A stretch of 64,000 bases of DNA, taken from NCBI GenBank assembly GCA_900074885.1, contig FJUW01000007.1, forward strand, positions 252,826-316,825, given 5' to 3'. The notes beneath the pieces were generated by a model. That model did not search any database. It was not told the DNA's origin and was given only the letters and a program-made list of their open reading frames with translations. The position numbers and the translations under genes are program-made. This document shows, piece after piece, positions 45,799 through 57,945 of the stretch; the stretch's first letter is position 1; each line of letters begins with the position of its first letter. This stretch comes from Rhynchosporium graminicola. Taxonomy: Eukaryota > Ascomycota > Leotiomycetes > Helotiales > Ploettnerulaceae.

Positions 45799-48700
45799 GA
45801 CACAAGTCACTAAGTCACTTATAGCACTAAATCACACGTTGTAATCGACTTCACTGCACGGCATCCGATGTCCGCAGCCTCAATTTACACTGTGTATCAC
45901 ATAGGGAGTTGAGTTCTGGATGGGGGAGGATGGGGTTGTAAAGATGGGGGTTTCGTTCTTGTAAAAGAGTTGGGTGGGATGTGGGTGTTGATGGCGGTGG
46001 TGGGGCGTGGAATGGGGAGTTTTGAAAGACGAGGTGACATGTGGTTGTATAGCTCAAGGATCATGTCGTTCTTTGCAATGAAAATTGGCTTCTGATCTTA
46101 ATCTTGCTTGCTGCCACTTGTGCTGATGTTGTCAATGCCTACATTGGGAAGTGTCGTGATATCCTATTCTAGAATCGTAAGAAGATGAAACCCCCCAATA
46201 TGATTAGATGTTAGATATTCCATTAGCTCCACTAGCTGACAGCTAATCAGCTTGAATCCTAAATGTTGTTCTCTGCAGCTCCCCCACCTCTGCCAGCCAC
46301 GCCGTTCCCGTGCCTATTGCTGACTGATCCCTTCGATAATGTGGCTTCACAACGCTTGGGTGACTGACTCTATCTTTGTAAAGTTACATGCAAGGAGATG
46401 AAGCTAGACACAATCGGAAAAGGGTTGTAATATATTGGATGCACTCACCCAATAATCCACATCGGAGAATCGGAAGGTGCCTAACTCGAAGACACGACTT
46501 TCGCGACCAAGGCATATAACATCTGGCGCATGTCCATCACCTCCGTAGCGCAGAACCCGTTCGTTATATCCTACAAGCATCGGGGATTTAGATCGAGGTT
46601 AGCGATAATTTGGGGTGAGCAACAGGTACCGAAGGAGAAAGAAGGCGACAGTACGCTTTAGCTCACCAAGAGCGGCTTTGAGAGCCTTATAAGCTCGTTT
46701 CGCAAAGCAAAACCTAAAATCCAACCTCTTTCTTGCACTCCCTTCATCGACACCATTTATCCTTGTGGTGCCCGTGAGACAAGCAATAAGCTCGAGAAAG
46801 GCTCCCTTCTCTTTCATCGGATAGACCACGCTGACAATAAGGCAATAAGATAGATTTTTTTTCAGGAAATTAAATTACCCGCGAGTCGGGTAACATCAAC
46901 AAAAAGAAAGAAAGGAAGTCTCAAGAAACCCCCAAAGCGTGCATGTTTGTTTACATCCTCGCTTAAACATCAAGCAGCCCATCAAGGTCCCCAATAATTC
47001 AAGCGTGGAGCTAAAATGAGTTCTAAGCTCTGCTATAATGACTGACTGACATCAGCATCAAATTTTTTCCTCAGATATGAATCCCATCCGTCGTCGTATA
47101 CTTGCTAGTTGGTATATCAAGGTTTGCGTTTCCGAGCGGAATTTCCCTCCAAGTAGCGCGATATTATCGTCGAATTTGAATATCTACATCACACGCGCGT
47201 ACTTGTGACTTCTAGTAAATCCACTAAAGGAGGCAAAAACTGCAGGAGCATATGGGGTGAAGGTTTCAGCATTCCTCTCTTTCGGTTAATGTACCTTGTT
47301 CAAACTTTTCGTAGTCGTGTCGTGGATAACGAGCATGTACTACCAGGCCAGCCTTGAGTCGGCAAGTAATCGTCATCCAAAGAAGTCCCCATTAGACTGT
47401 CAAGTAGATGACGCAAAATTCGAGCTCCAGGAATTTTATTCAGGTCTTGTGTAAAGAGATCTCAGCTAGCAAGAACTACAACTATACATTTCCGTTCGGA
47501 TGAAGAGTAGTCTAGAGTCTTATCATAGCTCAGAGTAACATGTTGAGGTGAGATAGTCAAACAATGGGAAATCTTTACAGTAATGATTTATGGGTTTGAG
47601 GGCTTACTTTTCGGCTGCCGATGCTTTTGGATCTGGAGTGGCGGCTACTCGTTGGTGTTGAGAGCGCAGAGGAAGGTGATTTGCGTTGGATCTTTAATCG
47701 AACTATCACAACACGTGGAACTATGAAGATCAAAATCGAAGACGGTAAAAGCAAAACGACAATTTAGGATAAAAGGCAAGACTACATAATCTTACACGAT
47801 GAAGCGAACCCGACTGAGAAGCAAGTAGTCGGTTAGAACCCATATGCTTGTTAATATTCGAAGAGGTATTACCATGACGCAGAACGTGGTGTTGATAACA
47901 AAAAGCTCTTTTCCGCTACAAATTGTCGTTGAAGATAACATTCGAATATTTCTTTCACCTAAAGGTGAGGGGATATATGAGATATAGTATTGTAGTACCC
48001 ATACGAGCAGTCGTTTCGGAAAGGCCTTCGCTATAACAGTATACTGATATATGATACTAGAATCTTGGGAAACATTCTTTGGACCTTCTTCCTGAACCTT
48101 GATGAGCAAATAGAACATGTAGAGGTCTCGCTCACTGCAAGGTATTCAGTCACTCAACGGTTAGGAAACACGATTGAGGACAACACAACCATGGTGTTAA
48201 ACTTTTAGTAGTTAGAAGAGAAGAAGGGGTGTATGATACTGCAACTCCTACAGATAAGCAATAGTAATACAGTTATCGAAGACGAACGTAAGGACTCGCC
48301 GCCATATTAGCTTATTCTCCAACTCTAAATCTGTCAGATCTCAGGGTAAGTTTGGATTCGATGACGGCAAATCGATTAACAAAAGAGTCCTCAAGAGGTA
48401 AAACACCACTCGAAGTATGTGCAACGTGATATATGTAACTCCAAACATGTAGTTTCGGCGATCAAATCGTCTCGAGCCTTGACAGAAACAAATTCAGAAA
48501 GATCAAGCTAGATGCCTCTATGAGACTTATGAAATAGGAAGCTATCACTCAATTCTTGACGGTTGAGAACTCTGCATGTTATATTCAGTGAGGCGCGTGT
48601 TGTGAGATGGAACACCACGGTAGTGGCAAAGTGGCTCAAGTGGCACTTGAGGGATAGATTTCTAAATTCTCGCTTAATATCATTCAGATACCTTCTTCAT

Positions 48701-51700
48701 AGCAACAGTAACAGGACAGCCTGAGTCGTGACCTGAGGCATGCAAAAATCTGGGTCCGGCATTCCAACCTGCTCATTCGAATATTATTACGTATCTGTTC
48801 TTAGAAGTCATCAAAATCATATCAATCACTTTATCAAGAGTGTCTACTACGCTCAAGGTTCCCATCATAAGCCTTCTTCCCCGAAAGAGTGTTGCTTATG
48901 AGAAGACACGCATCCATCAAATCGTCCATCCAAACAGAGTTCCGCGACGCAATTTCCTGACTTAGGGCTGGATAAAATTCTCGAATGAACGAGAAGGGTG
49001 AATATCCTATCTAAAAGCCCTACACAACATCGTCCGATCTAGCAGCTGTCATTGGAAAGATGTATGAGTGCAGTATTGAACCAACAACCTGATCACCGAG
49101 ACAGGATCGACACAGAGATGTGATATATGTCACGAAGACTCGCACGATCTGGTAGTATGTCATAAACGAGCTGGTGATACAGTGATAGATGGCCGATAGA
49201 TCGCGAAGGAGAAGAACGACTAGGAAGAGTGATTAATATTTCAATCAGGGAAAAGAAGCCGGTTTACGCAATACAAAGATCATCTCATGTAAATTGTTTA
49301 AATGACTTGTGATCTTGAGCGATTCTTAGAATTCAAGGCGTACAATATTCGTGACTTTGGTTACATTCTCGTACGAGGAAGAGTGGGCGCCTTCGTAGTC
49401 ATATTTTTTTGACAACACAAAGAATTACTAGAATGAAGGGATTTTAGCATCTCCATATTCATTTCCAAGCCGATAATGCAATATATAGCCAAAGCACATG
49501 ACGCTGGCTGAAAAGGGGACGTCTCACGTGATGAAGATATATATGGAAATATCAAGACATAAACAGAAAGTAAGAAGCAGCAGGATATGGAATGTCCAAA
49601 TCAGAAGTACTGCTTCTGTAAGGAGAGTACAGAACAAAGGTGGAAATATGCCCTCGACAGCGAATGAGATCAATCACGTGATTTCAAGGTCACTGGCCCT
49701 TAACCTTTTCAACCTCTCCAGCGCGCTGTTGCTGCACTCAAGTAAAAGAAAGGAGCGTGTCCTGAAGTACAAAACCGTTGAGTACAGCATCCACGGCAGC
49801 TCTGACATCCAAGAGATTAATTTATGCACCCCTTAATCTCTTGCTTCAAACTGCACATGCAGTCAGTGTCTTCGAACCCTCCGGTCCTGAACCTCGGGTC
49901 AGGAACCGGGCATATCCAGAAACAAGCGGTCTGACGAGAAAAGGTAACTTCCGATGATCTTCCTCTAGTGAATCAGGAATTGGCGATGTCATGATCCAAT
50001 AGGGGATTTTACCTACTGGTGTCATTCTAGTATCTCTTGGGAGCTTGAAAGGGAAAGGCTAGAAGTGCGGAATCTGGATTTCATATGTCATGTATGAAGC
50101 CATTCATCGTTTTCAACACGAGTAGAACATGCCGAAAGGAGGGAAGGCCGCATATATAGAGACCGTGTGGAATGGACCTGAGGTCATTGATGAGCTGGCA
50201 ATTGTAGAATCTAGGTAGGAGGTTGGACCACTGCGACGAGGAGACGTTTAAATATAATAACCATCGTCTCGGAGAAAAGTGCAGACCTGCCACCAAAAGT
50301 CTTCAGTTACTTATACTTAGCTTCTTCTATTGGATGGTCCGGTCATTGAGGACTTGCGGGCGAGATAACTACTGTCCAGTGAGATCGAAGAGTTTGACTA
50401 TTAGCCCTACACTGCACCCGACGCCAGCATGCATCGGTGCATGCGCCTCGGCGATTTTTTATCCCAGAGATACGAATCTTGTCAAACTCCAGCAGGAAGA
50501 TCGTACAGTACAGTAGGCGTGGGATATGTTAATGCATCTCCAGAGTCGCGATCCCTCTTGACTTTCAGACTAAGGTTTGGGGAGGCTAAATAGCCGCTTC
50601 ATCCAATATTGTAGTCCTTATGCTTTCTACACGCGTAGACTCAATGGAGCTTAGCTTTCCTTTCACCGTCTTTGTTGCAGCTGGGTACCGAATACTTGTA
50701 CGTCCTGAGCTTGAGCCTGAGCCTGAGCCAGCCCAGTTATCCACGCCGGCGGCCAATGCGCTGCCACGTATCGTGCAGGAGACATCCAGACATCTAACGC
50801 CAGAATCTGCAGCTACAGCGGTCGTACATCTAGATCAGAGAGCTTGTGCATCAACCTGCTGCAAGGACGAGGGGTCAATTCAAGTGAGAGGGCGGGTCTC
50901 AGAAAGACAGACAGTGCTATATTTACTTACCTTACCTAATAAGGCTTCATCTATCCATTGTTCGTGGTGTCTGCATTTCCTGCTTTTGCTTTTTGCTCTG
51001 CAATTGCTTTTCAAGCCTATTGTTTGAAGTTTGCGAGACGCGATCCTACACGAACTCGACGCGGCTCGTTGCTGTCAGCCTCAAGGCTCATTGCCAGTAT
51101 TGGAGAATCAGCAAGTCTACACGTCTAGTCCTCATTGTTCTATCCTGTATCGTTCTGCTTGCGCATCAATTGAAGAGGATCAGCCTGCTGCGTTCCTCAA
51201 CTCGGTCGCGCCAGCAACAACCCAGATCACCTTAACCGATTTACTGCTTGCCAGGTGCAATTGCGCCCTTGTTAAGAGCCGAAATGCTTTGTGCGCGTTC
51301 TATTCCATTGCTTGAAGGATTGAAAAGTTCGCGGCGATTGTCTTGCTGCTGAGAATTAAGTGGTCGTGGCCATCATCTACCGACCCCCCAGCCAGCCATT
51401 GGCTCTCAAGCCGTTGTCCATTGCCAGTCACGTCTGAGGACGGGCCTGTATTAATAGTGTGAGTGTAGTTCAATTGGATGTCAGCTGCCTGTTGGCACTC
51501 CATTCTTTCTACTTATTCATGTTCTCGTATCTGGGTCTGACTGCTTCTAGATTGGTTGCGTGTTGAGTTGTATCGGTCTCCAGCGCCCAACTGTGAGGCT
51601 TGGATCTAGGGCTTTAATTCTCCATCGACTTTTATCATCTTCATCTCGTATATAGCAGCACTCGGAGGACTTAATCAATAATAATTTGGCAACTTGAGTT

Positions 51701-52144
51701 AGTTGTGTTTGGGCCAGCAGAAGACAGAAGCGAGACATTCTCGGCAAACTGAAATTTATATCTTCACTACACTTTCGTCGACCACAACGAGCTGGACACT
51801 CTTCGAACTTCAAATTTATAATCAGTTGACTACCCCAAGGTCTTCTAGAGTCCTGTTCTCGAGATACCAGCTTGGAAGCCTCAAATTACAAGGTATCAAG
51901 TGGACATCTCGTTACCTCACGGTTGGTTCGCTGGTAAGTCAAAACTTTGAATCTGACCATAACTTACTATCTACGCACAAATCAGCTCGCTTGTTCCTCT
52001 AGTTTCAGTATGAATCCTTGCAGCATCCAGTTGACTAATGGGGGTATAGATTCAACTAGAGAGTTCAGAATCCTGCCAGCCTTTTGATTTGCCGTTGCGC
52101 TCATAACTTGGGCAACAGCCATTGAGCTCAACGCTTCCCTGAGG
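45799..52144. other. 6-kb gene-poor region
   Basis: No supported protein or RNA gene. Open frames are short (the longest about 135 codons at 50620-51027 plus, containing a short proline/glutamate EPEPEPAQ run but no domain). The composition is AT-leaning without strong repeats. The last few hundred bases before 52145 may be leader or a non-coding first exon of the 14-3-3-like gene. Confidence 0.5.
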
Positions 52145-53143
52145 ATGGCTTCCTCGGAGGTAGACATGAAGTTCCTAGGTAACTTCGCCCGCAACATCCA
52201 AATCGACCAACCACTCCTCTCCCAGTCGCTCTTCCAAATTCTCGGCAACATCACCATGTTTTCCGAGAAAGTAATCCGAGCACGCAAACTGCGGCGCCTC
52301 GACACAACCCGCGATATACAGTCAGTCGATCTGTACTGCCGCATCATCTGGTACACGCGCGAGTGTCTTAAGATTCTAGAAGAATACGTGATTCCCAATG
52401 TCGTTAAGAACGTCGAGCTCAAAGTCCTCGCGCACAAACTCCGAGCCAGCTTTTTTCACCTCTTCGTCCTGTTCCACAACCATCCACCTATCACGCTCAA
52501 GGCTATCGTCCACACGCCCCCAGGTTTGAAATCACCTCCCGTAACCACCAAAATCGATAAAGGGAAAGGCATCGACCGCGGCTCATCACCCGCCCTCGAA
52601 GAATACGATCCCTTCCGCACCACCTCCGTGCAACCCACTCACCCCCTTGAAGGCGGTCCCGTAGGCGGTCATCCCATCATCACACCTCCACCCCCAGTAC
52701 GTCTTCCCAACTTCCTCGTGCCCGCCGACGACTTCCGACCTCGCGCCCTGGGCTACTTCCAAGAAGCGACTGCTCTCGCCGACAACCTGCTCTGGGGCTC
52801 TCATCCATTGCGGCTGAGCGTGAAGGTAGAGTACACGGCGTTCCTGTATGATTGTTTGCACGAGAGGGAGAGGAGCCGATTATTAGCGAAGCAGACTATT
52901 AGCGAGGTGTATAATGCGAAGGAGGGTATGGATGATCAGATGTTTGAAGAGGCCGCGCAATTGGTGGGGATACTAGGGAAGATGATGAGGAGGGGGTTGG
53001 GGGTTGGAGGGAGTGGGAGTGGAAGTTTACCCAGTGCTGGTGCGGGTGGTAGAGAGGGAGGAAATAGTACGAGAACGAGCTCGCCGAGAAGACAGAATGT
53101 CATGGAGGCTGTTCCGAGTCCGGGGATGTCGAATCCGATATAA
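52145..53143 (+). CDS. 14-3-3-like protein
   Basis: A single exon of 332 residues. It is a divergent member of the 14-3-3 fold: SSEVDMKFLGNFARNIQIDQ and LLSQSLFQILGNITMFSEK at the N-terminus, an Arg/Lys-rich helix ARKLRRLDTTRD, ELKVLAHKLRASFFHLFVLF (91-110), and the signature helix GSHPLRLSVKVEYTAFLYD (218-236) that corresponds to the THPIRLGLALNFSVFYYE motif of canonical 14-3-3 proteins. A proline-rich insert (about 122-188) separates the halves, and the tail after 290 is Gly/Ser-rich. Canonical 14-3-3 proteins bind phosphoserine clients; the usual Arg/Tyr pocket is only partly preserved, so phosphopeptide binding is uncertain. Upstream non-coding exons are possible. A distinct family of such proteins exists in filamentous fungi. 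Confidence 0.78.
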   Translation: MASSEVDMKFLGNFARNIQIDQPLLSQSLFQILGNITMFSEKVIRARKLRRLDTTRDIQSVDLYCRIIWYTRECLKILEEYVIPNVVKNVELKVLAHKLRASFFHLFVLFHNHPPITLKAIVHTPPGLKSPPVTTKIDKGKGIDRGSSPALEEYDPFRTTSVQPTHPLEGGPVGGHPIITPPPPVRLPNFLVPADDFRPRALGYFQEATALADNLLWGSHPLRLSVKVEYTAFLYDCLHERERSRLLAKQTISEVYNAKEGMDDQMFEEAAQLVGILGKMMRRGLGVGGSGSGSLPSAGAGGREGGNSTRTSSPRRQNVMEAVPSPGMSNPI

Positions 53144-54394
53144 GGGTTCTGCCTGCCTTGTGTGTTTGAGTGCTGAAGATGCACACAACTCGAATATACC
53201 TCCGATTAGCGAGGCAGGCTACGAGGGATATAAATGGTGGACTCGGAGAGCATCCCGATGAGGTCCAATCAGCTCTGTATATCTTTGTTGTACTTATACC
53301 CAAGCTGAAATTACTAGCTCATAAAGAAAGATCAAAAACAAGAGTTCTACTCATTTCATCCATTTAAATCTATCCTAACATCATCACTAAAGCTAAACCC
53401 GACTCCGGGACTCACTTGAAGACAGCAAATCATAACCGCGACATGCCTTTATTTCACTTTACTTGACCCAAGGCAAAAGCTACGAAAACGTATAATATCC
53501 CTCGCCAAGGTGGCGATCCAATACCGAGCCGCAAAAATATCTTTTCCTTTTTATTTTTTTAATTTTTTTTACGTCTTTGACTTCAATGATAACACTATAA
53601 AAAAGTCATTTTCAAGTTTCAACGTACAGACATGTATCCCCTTCTCCACCACAGATATATAAACAGGAGTTATGACGGTCTTGATAGAACGAAAGATACT
53701 TTTTATTCGTATGTATGCGATGTCGATTTGATGTGATGTGATGTGATGTGATGTGAGGTGAGGTTCCGGAGATGGGTTGATGGTGGCTAGGTAGGTGGGT
53801 GGTCTTTGATGATGGGTTAGGATTTAGGATTTGATTTGTATAAGTGCGTGTGTGTGTGTGTGTGTGTGTGTTGGGAAGATGAATATACTGCTTGCAAGTG
53901 GGTGATCGGGTTGTTGGGTAGGTGGGTGGGTGTTCTTGAGCTGGCTATGAATGAGCCATCATTCATTCACTCGACTGTATCTCGTAATGTGGTAGTTCGA
54001 CGCGAGGCTGGACAGGTAAGATGGATACAAGTAAGTAGTGTCAGAGGCAGATCAGCTTCACTTTCGGCAATGCCACCAGATCAGTGCTGGGATGGTAGGT
54101 GTCAGAGATTGCTGTCTATACAGACTCTCAGCCAATCTCGAGACAAAGAGGAAAACAAGCTTTAGTATATGTTGTACAAGTATCTTTATTCATTACGAGT
54201 ACGTAGCATCAAGTGCCGTGGTATAAAACCCCTAACTAACGTACACGACATAATATACAGAACAGTAAAGGCGATTCATCCAGCCTCTATCTAACCCGCC
54301 CAGCCTGCAGAGTGGAAATTGGGTGAGTATTCAGACAACAAATAGAAGAGATATCTCTGCCAACTCTCAACCATAAAACTCGGCTAAAGCAGAT
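53144..54394. other. Convergent 3' region with simple repeats
   Basis: No gene. Includes poly-T-rich DNA near 53545-53570, five GATGT units at 53730-53754 and (GT)12 at 53848-53871. Confidence 0.5.
53730..53871. repeat. GATGT pentamers and (GT)12 microsatellite
   Basis: Five perfect GATGT copies at 53730-53754, then after about 90 bp a perfect run of twelve GT at 53848-53871. Confidence 0.93.
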
Positions 54395-55350
54395 TTATGC
54401 CTCAACAAAGCCCTTGACATTCTCCAACCACCTAACATACTCCTTCTGCTCCTTCATGTCAATGTAATCCGGCACGAAGATCGCCAATGCAGTGTTCACA
54501 CCCCTCTCGTCAAGGTACTTCTCCATCAGTACCTGAAGATCCTCATCCAGATTACCGAACGGAGGACCAACATACAGATCCTGTCTCTCGTGAACCATAT
54601 CAGCGGACTTGGCGTGAGCGTGGGCAGGGTTCGTGTAGTAGTATACGTTGTCGATGACGACCATGCCGTCTTGGACGACAGCTTCAACAGAGAGGGCGCC
54701 ACGGTTTGGTTTCTCGACTACAATGTTGAGACGGGCTGGGAAGGATGGGTCTTCCTCGTTCTCGGAATTTTCCTCGGTGGCTGCTTGGGCGGCTCCGCCG
54801 TTCTCGTCGGATTCGTCGGCCATGGCTGGGTCTTGGTAGTCTGCTTCTGGGCCCATGGCATTGAGGTCGGCGATGGAGAATGTGATGCTGATCCTGGGAG
54901 GAAGTTAGTATTGATAGTCAAAGTAGGAAAAAGCACATGTTAATCTTCGGATTCTAGAAGACTGGAGAAATGAATGTTAGGAGGGATGATGACATACTTC
55001 TCATCCCCAAAAGTCCTCTTAAGAACAACCTCCTCCTGACCCGGTGTATCAATGACCTCAAACGGTCCATTCTCAATATAATCCTTCACACTCGTCGGTA
55101 CACCACCTTCCTCCTTCAAGTCATTCTCCATCTGGATTTCTGAGCTGAGCTTCTCAGCTAACTCGACATCACTCTCACCGGAAGTAGTAGCTTTCCTCGA
55201 GATCGAGGTCGAGAAAGAAGCTGTGCTGCATCGCAATGGCTGTTTCCAGGCTGATTGGAGGAGTGAGGATGGTCGAGCTTGACGGCAGGATGAAGTGAGT
55301 CTGAATACTGTTCTGGGGGCCGCGCGGGCGAACGATCGGAGGGAAAGCAT
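54395..55350 (-). CDS. mam33: Mitochondrial matrix acidic protein p32/MAM33
   Basis: Exons on the minus strand 55350-54998 and 54893-54395; 283 residues. The first 50 residues are rich in Arg, Ser and Ala (MLSLRSFARAAPRTVFRLTS) and form a mitochondrial presequence. The mature part shows the p32/gC1qBP family layout: an N-terminal helix (LAEKLSSEIQMENDLK), beta strands FEVIDTPGQEEVVLKRTFGD, ISITFSIADLNA after the splice, a long acidic loop (about 143-170) and the C-terminal DLQVLMEKYLDERGVNTALA helix with YVRWLENVKGF. MAM33 proteins are doughnut-shaped trimers linked to mitochondrial translation and oxidative phosphorylation. The intron of 104 bp has a clear ACTAAC branch site. It is divergent from the SNARE gene. 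Confidence 0.92.
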
Positions 55351-56073
55351 GATGATTAGGTAGAGAGTATGAAGTTGTGATGGATTGGGTGGATGGTGGG
55401 AAAGGTCTTGTTGTGATGGTTTCTCGAGAGGCGGATCAACTGTAGAGACCTCCCTGACATGACTTTTTTTTTAAGCGCAAGGCTCTTGAGCTCGAGCCGC
55501 GACGAGGCTGGACCCACACTTATAACTTTCACAACAACCAGCCAAGATTACTTACCTACCATTAAAGTAGTACTCTAGGTAAAAATAAAGATATTTAACT
55601 GATATCTTTTTCATTTGGTAGAGATCAAGGATCGGGCCGTGAATCGATATAAAAGGACCAGCAAAGGAATCGTATCTCCTTGTAAGTGATGTCGCATAAT
55701 TATTACACGACATTTCAACACGCTTAAAGCGACATAGAAGTGATTCTACTAAGCATATCTTAACTATAGAAGTACGAGACCCTAGTTCTTACAGGTCTTT
55801 GAGTAGAAGGTAATTGCATAGGACAGTATCTCTGATTAATGAAGAGCTTTTAGAAACAGAAGTATCTTCACGTGAATCTGTCCAACCGTGCCAAGCCTTG
55901 CAAGAACGGGAACCTTGAGGCTGCGTCTGATCCAACCTGGACATCTCAAACTGCGAGTACATTACGGAAGCGTCTGCAGGTTGTAACGTTTCACGTTCGA
56001 AGCTCTCCTTGACCTTGTTCACCTCCAACCACGATAGCATCACCCTTTATTTGAATAAACAATACTCACAACC
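55351..56073. promoter_or_regulatory. Divergent promoter of MAM33 and the Syn8-type SNARE
   Basis: About 720 bp of non-coding DNA between diverging starts, AT-rich near 55560-55760. No further elements are evident. Confidence 0.45.
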
Positions 56074-57017
56074 ATGTCAAATCCAAACCAGTACTTCCTG
56101 CTCGCAGATCACATCAAGTTGTCCTTACTCGAACGGCAACGAGCCATATCCCTCAACCTCGAACCAACTTCGCAAGATGGCCATATCTCTCGCTCCCTAG
56201 ATTCTTTAAGAGAAGGATTAGAAAGTATTATTGAGGAGCGGATAAGATTCCAAGAAGCTGGGGATATACCGTCAGTTCCCATGCCTTTATTTCCTCAGCA
56301 TGTCCTACGGCATCAATAAAGAAAGCCAGCTAATATTAGATAACCTTTTATAGAGCGTCAAGCACCCTTCTCGAAACGGAAAAGAACCTTCAGAAACAAT
56401 ACAACGACCTAGCATCTCAATTCCGCGGCGTGCCAACCTCCACCACCTCCTCCACCATCACACATCCAAACGACCCCTCTCTATCCGCAGATTTCGCGCG
56501 CGCAACAGAGAGACCGCGCAATGTATCCTCTTCATCCTTTTTGAAGAAATCGCTCCGCACCTCCAATATCACATCCGCTGGCGCGGCTTCCCCAAAATCA
56601 GTCCGGTTCTCCGACTCCCCGCAGATACAAGACGAAGAGGAGTCCTCTGCGCGCAATGCCTTGTTCCCATATCGAGATGACCCAACATCCGCTCCACCCG
56701 ATCAAAGCCATCTCGACAACCAGCAAATCCATGCGTATCATTCTCAGGTTTTAGCAGAGCAGGATGAAGCGCTGGATAGATTGGGAGAGAGTATTGGACG
56801 ACAAAGGGAGTTGAGTATTCAGATTGGGGATGAACTGGATGAACATGTGCAGATGCTGGATGATGTTGATAGGAGGGTCGATCGGCATCAGAGTAGTCTT
56901 GATAAGGCGAGGAAGAATCTAGGGACGGTGGCGAGGAAGGCGAAGGATAATATGCAGTTGACTGTGATTGTTATTTTGATTATTGTGTTGGTGCTGTTGA
57001 TTATTATACTGAAGTAG
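56074..57017 (+). CDS. Syn8-type Qc-SNARE (endosomal syntaxin)
   Basis: Exons 56074-56270 and 56354-57017; 286 residues. The layout is that of a tail-anchored SNARE: an N-terminal helical region with LLADHIKLSLLERQRA, a Ser/Thr-rich linker (about 85-150), a SNARE helix at 201-258 (EQDEALDRLGESIGRQRELS, then IQIGDELDEHVQMLDDVD) and a C-terminal membrane anchor LTVIVILIIVLVLLIIIL (268-285) with one closing lysine. The strings RLGESIGRQRELS and IGDELDEH resemble syntaxin-8 and yeast Syn8, which act in endosomal fusion. At the ionic zero layer, where syntaxin-8 has Gln, this protein has His230. The only intron is 83 bp. Assignment to the Qc class rests on the syntaxin-8 resemblance. Confidence 0.85.
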
Positions 57018-57359
57018 AGGGGAAGATCGGAAAGAGGATGGGTTTTGGGGGGTTGGGCAGGCAAGCCTTGTGTCTATACTTGTACATTGCAGGGCGTTGG
57101 GGGTTTGGGTCTCTCACTTTCTCAGCGTGTACATAGCTGGAACTAATCACGAAGGAGGAATGACTGAGACATCTCGATTCGTTGTGCATCTGCTGGATCA
57201 TGAAATCGTGTTCTGTGGTATTCACTGATATCTATACACATTGGTCCTAGTGACCCATTTCCACTCTTCACTAGTATCCCGTCACCTACAAGCGTATCAG
57301 CATACCATTCTCATCTTCCCCAACACCGGCATTGAGTAAAATAAACCGGAGAGCTCTCC
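57018..57359. other. Convergent 3' region
   Basis: Short spacer between the SNARE gene and the minus-strand small mitochondrial-protein gene; no features. Confidence 0.5.
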
Positions 57360-57945
57360 CTACTTCTTCTTCTCCAAATGCTCAGTCGACTTCTTCTGCA
57401 GCTCCTCAATCGTATCCTTATTGTGACGATCGGCATGAACCTATTCAAAACCAGCATTAGCGACAATCCTTCCTTCAAATATCTCGTTTTATCGATACCC
57501 TTCGGAATCTTCGCCAAAATGACTGTTGTACATGGCAAGAAATCTTCCTCTACCCTCGGTCATATGATGTTGGGAACTACAGATAGGTAGACACTCACAG
57601 CTTCCTCGCTATCAGTCGACAACTTTCCGCCCTTCTTTTCCTTCTCGTGGGACTCCGACTTCTCCACATCTAGACCGTAGACACATAATCAGCCTTGTTT
57701 CTGTGATTGCTCTAAACAAATGTTCTCCTTGTTCTTCTCCTTGCAACACAATGTCCAGTTACCTTCCTCGGCTTTGTTCATGGAGGGACTAAGTCGAGAG
57801 AAATGGAGGGGAGTCAAGTAGTGCGTAGGAGAGGGAGTTGCTTACGCTCCTTGTTGGCCATGAAGCTCGTGCTGCTGAATGGTCTGGCTACGGCAACGGA
57901 GCGCGAAGCGGCTGCGAATCTGGAGGTTCGGAGGATGAAAGACAT
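57360..57945 (-). CDS. Small mitochondrial protein, about 83 aa
   Basis: Exons on the minus strand: 57945-57846, 57669-57599, 57440-57360, giving 83 residues. The first exon is a textbook mitochondrial presequence (MSFILRTSRFAAASRSVAVA, then RPFSSTSFMANKE) rich in Arg, Ser and Ala. The rest is very hydrophilic: VEKSESHEKEKKGGKLSTDS and DRHNKDTIEELQKKSTEHLE, ending KKK. The first intron is long (176 bp), and a 9-nt micro-exon (around 57764-57772, adding Pro-Glu-Glu) bounded by AAAG and GTAACT could be included without breaking the frame. No family recognised; the size and charge recall ATPase-inhibitor-like or other small matrix proteins, but diagnostic motifs are missing. No exon except the first has an ATG in frame, so it is easy to overlook. 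Confidence 0.6.

Noticed and set aside
53730..53871. Simple repeats considered as a CRISPR-like or regulatory array
   Set aside because: The units are 2-5 bp without spacers; they are ordinary microsatellites in a eukaryotic genome.
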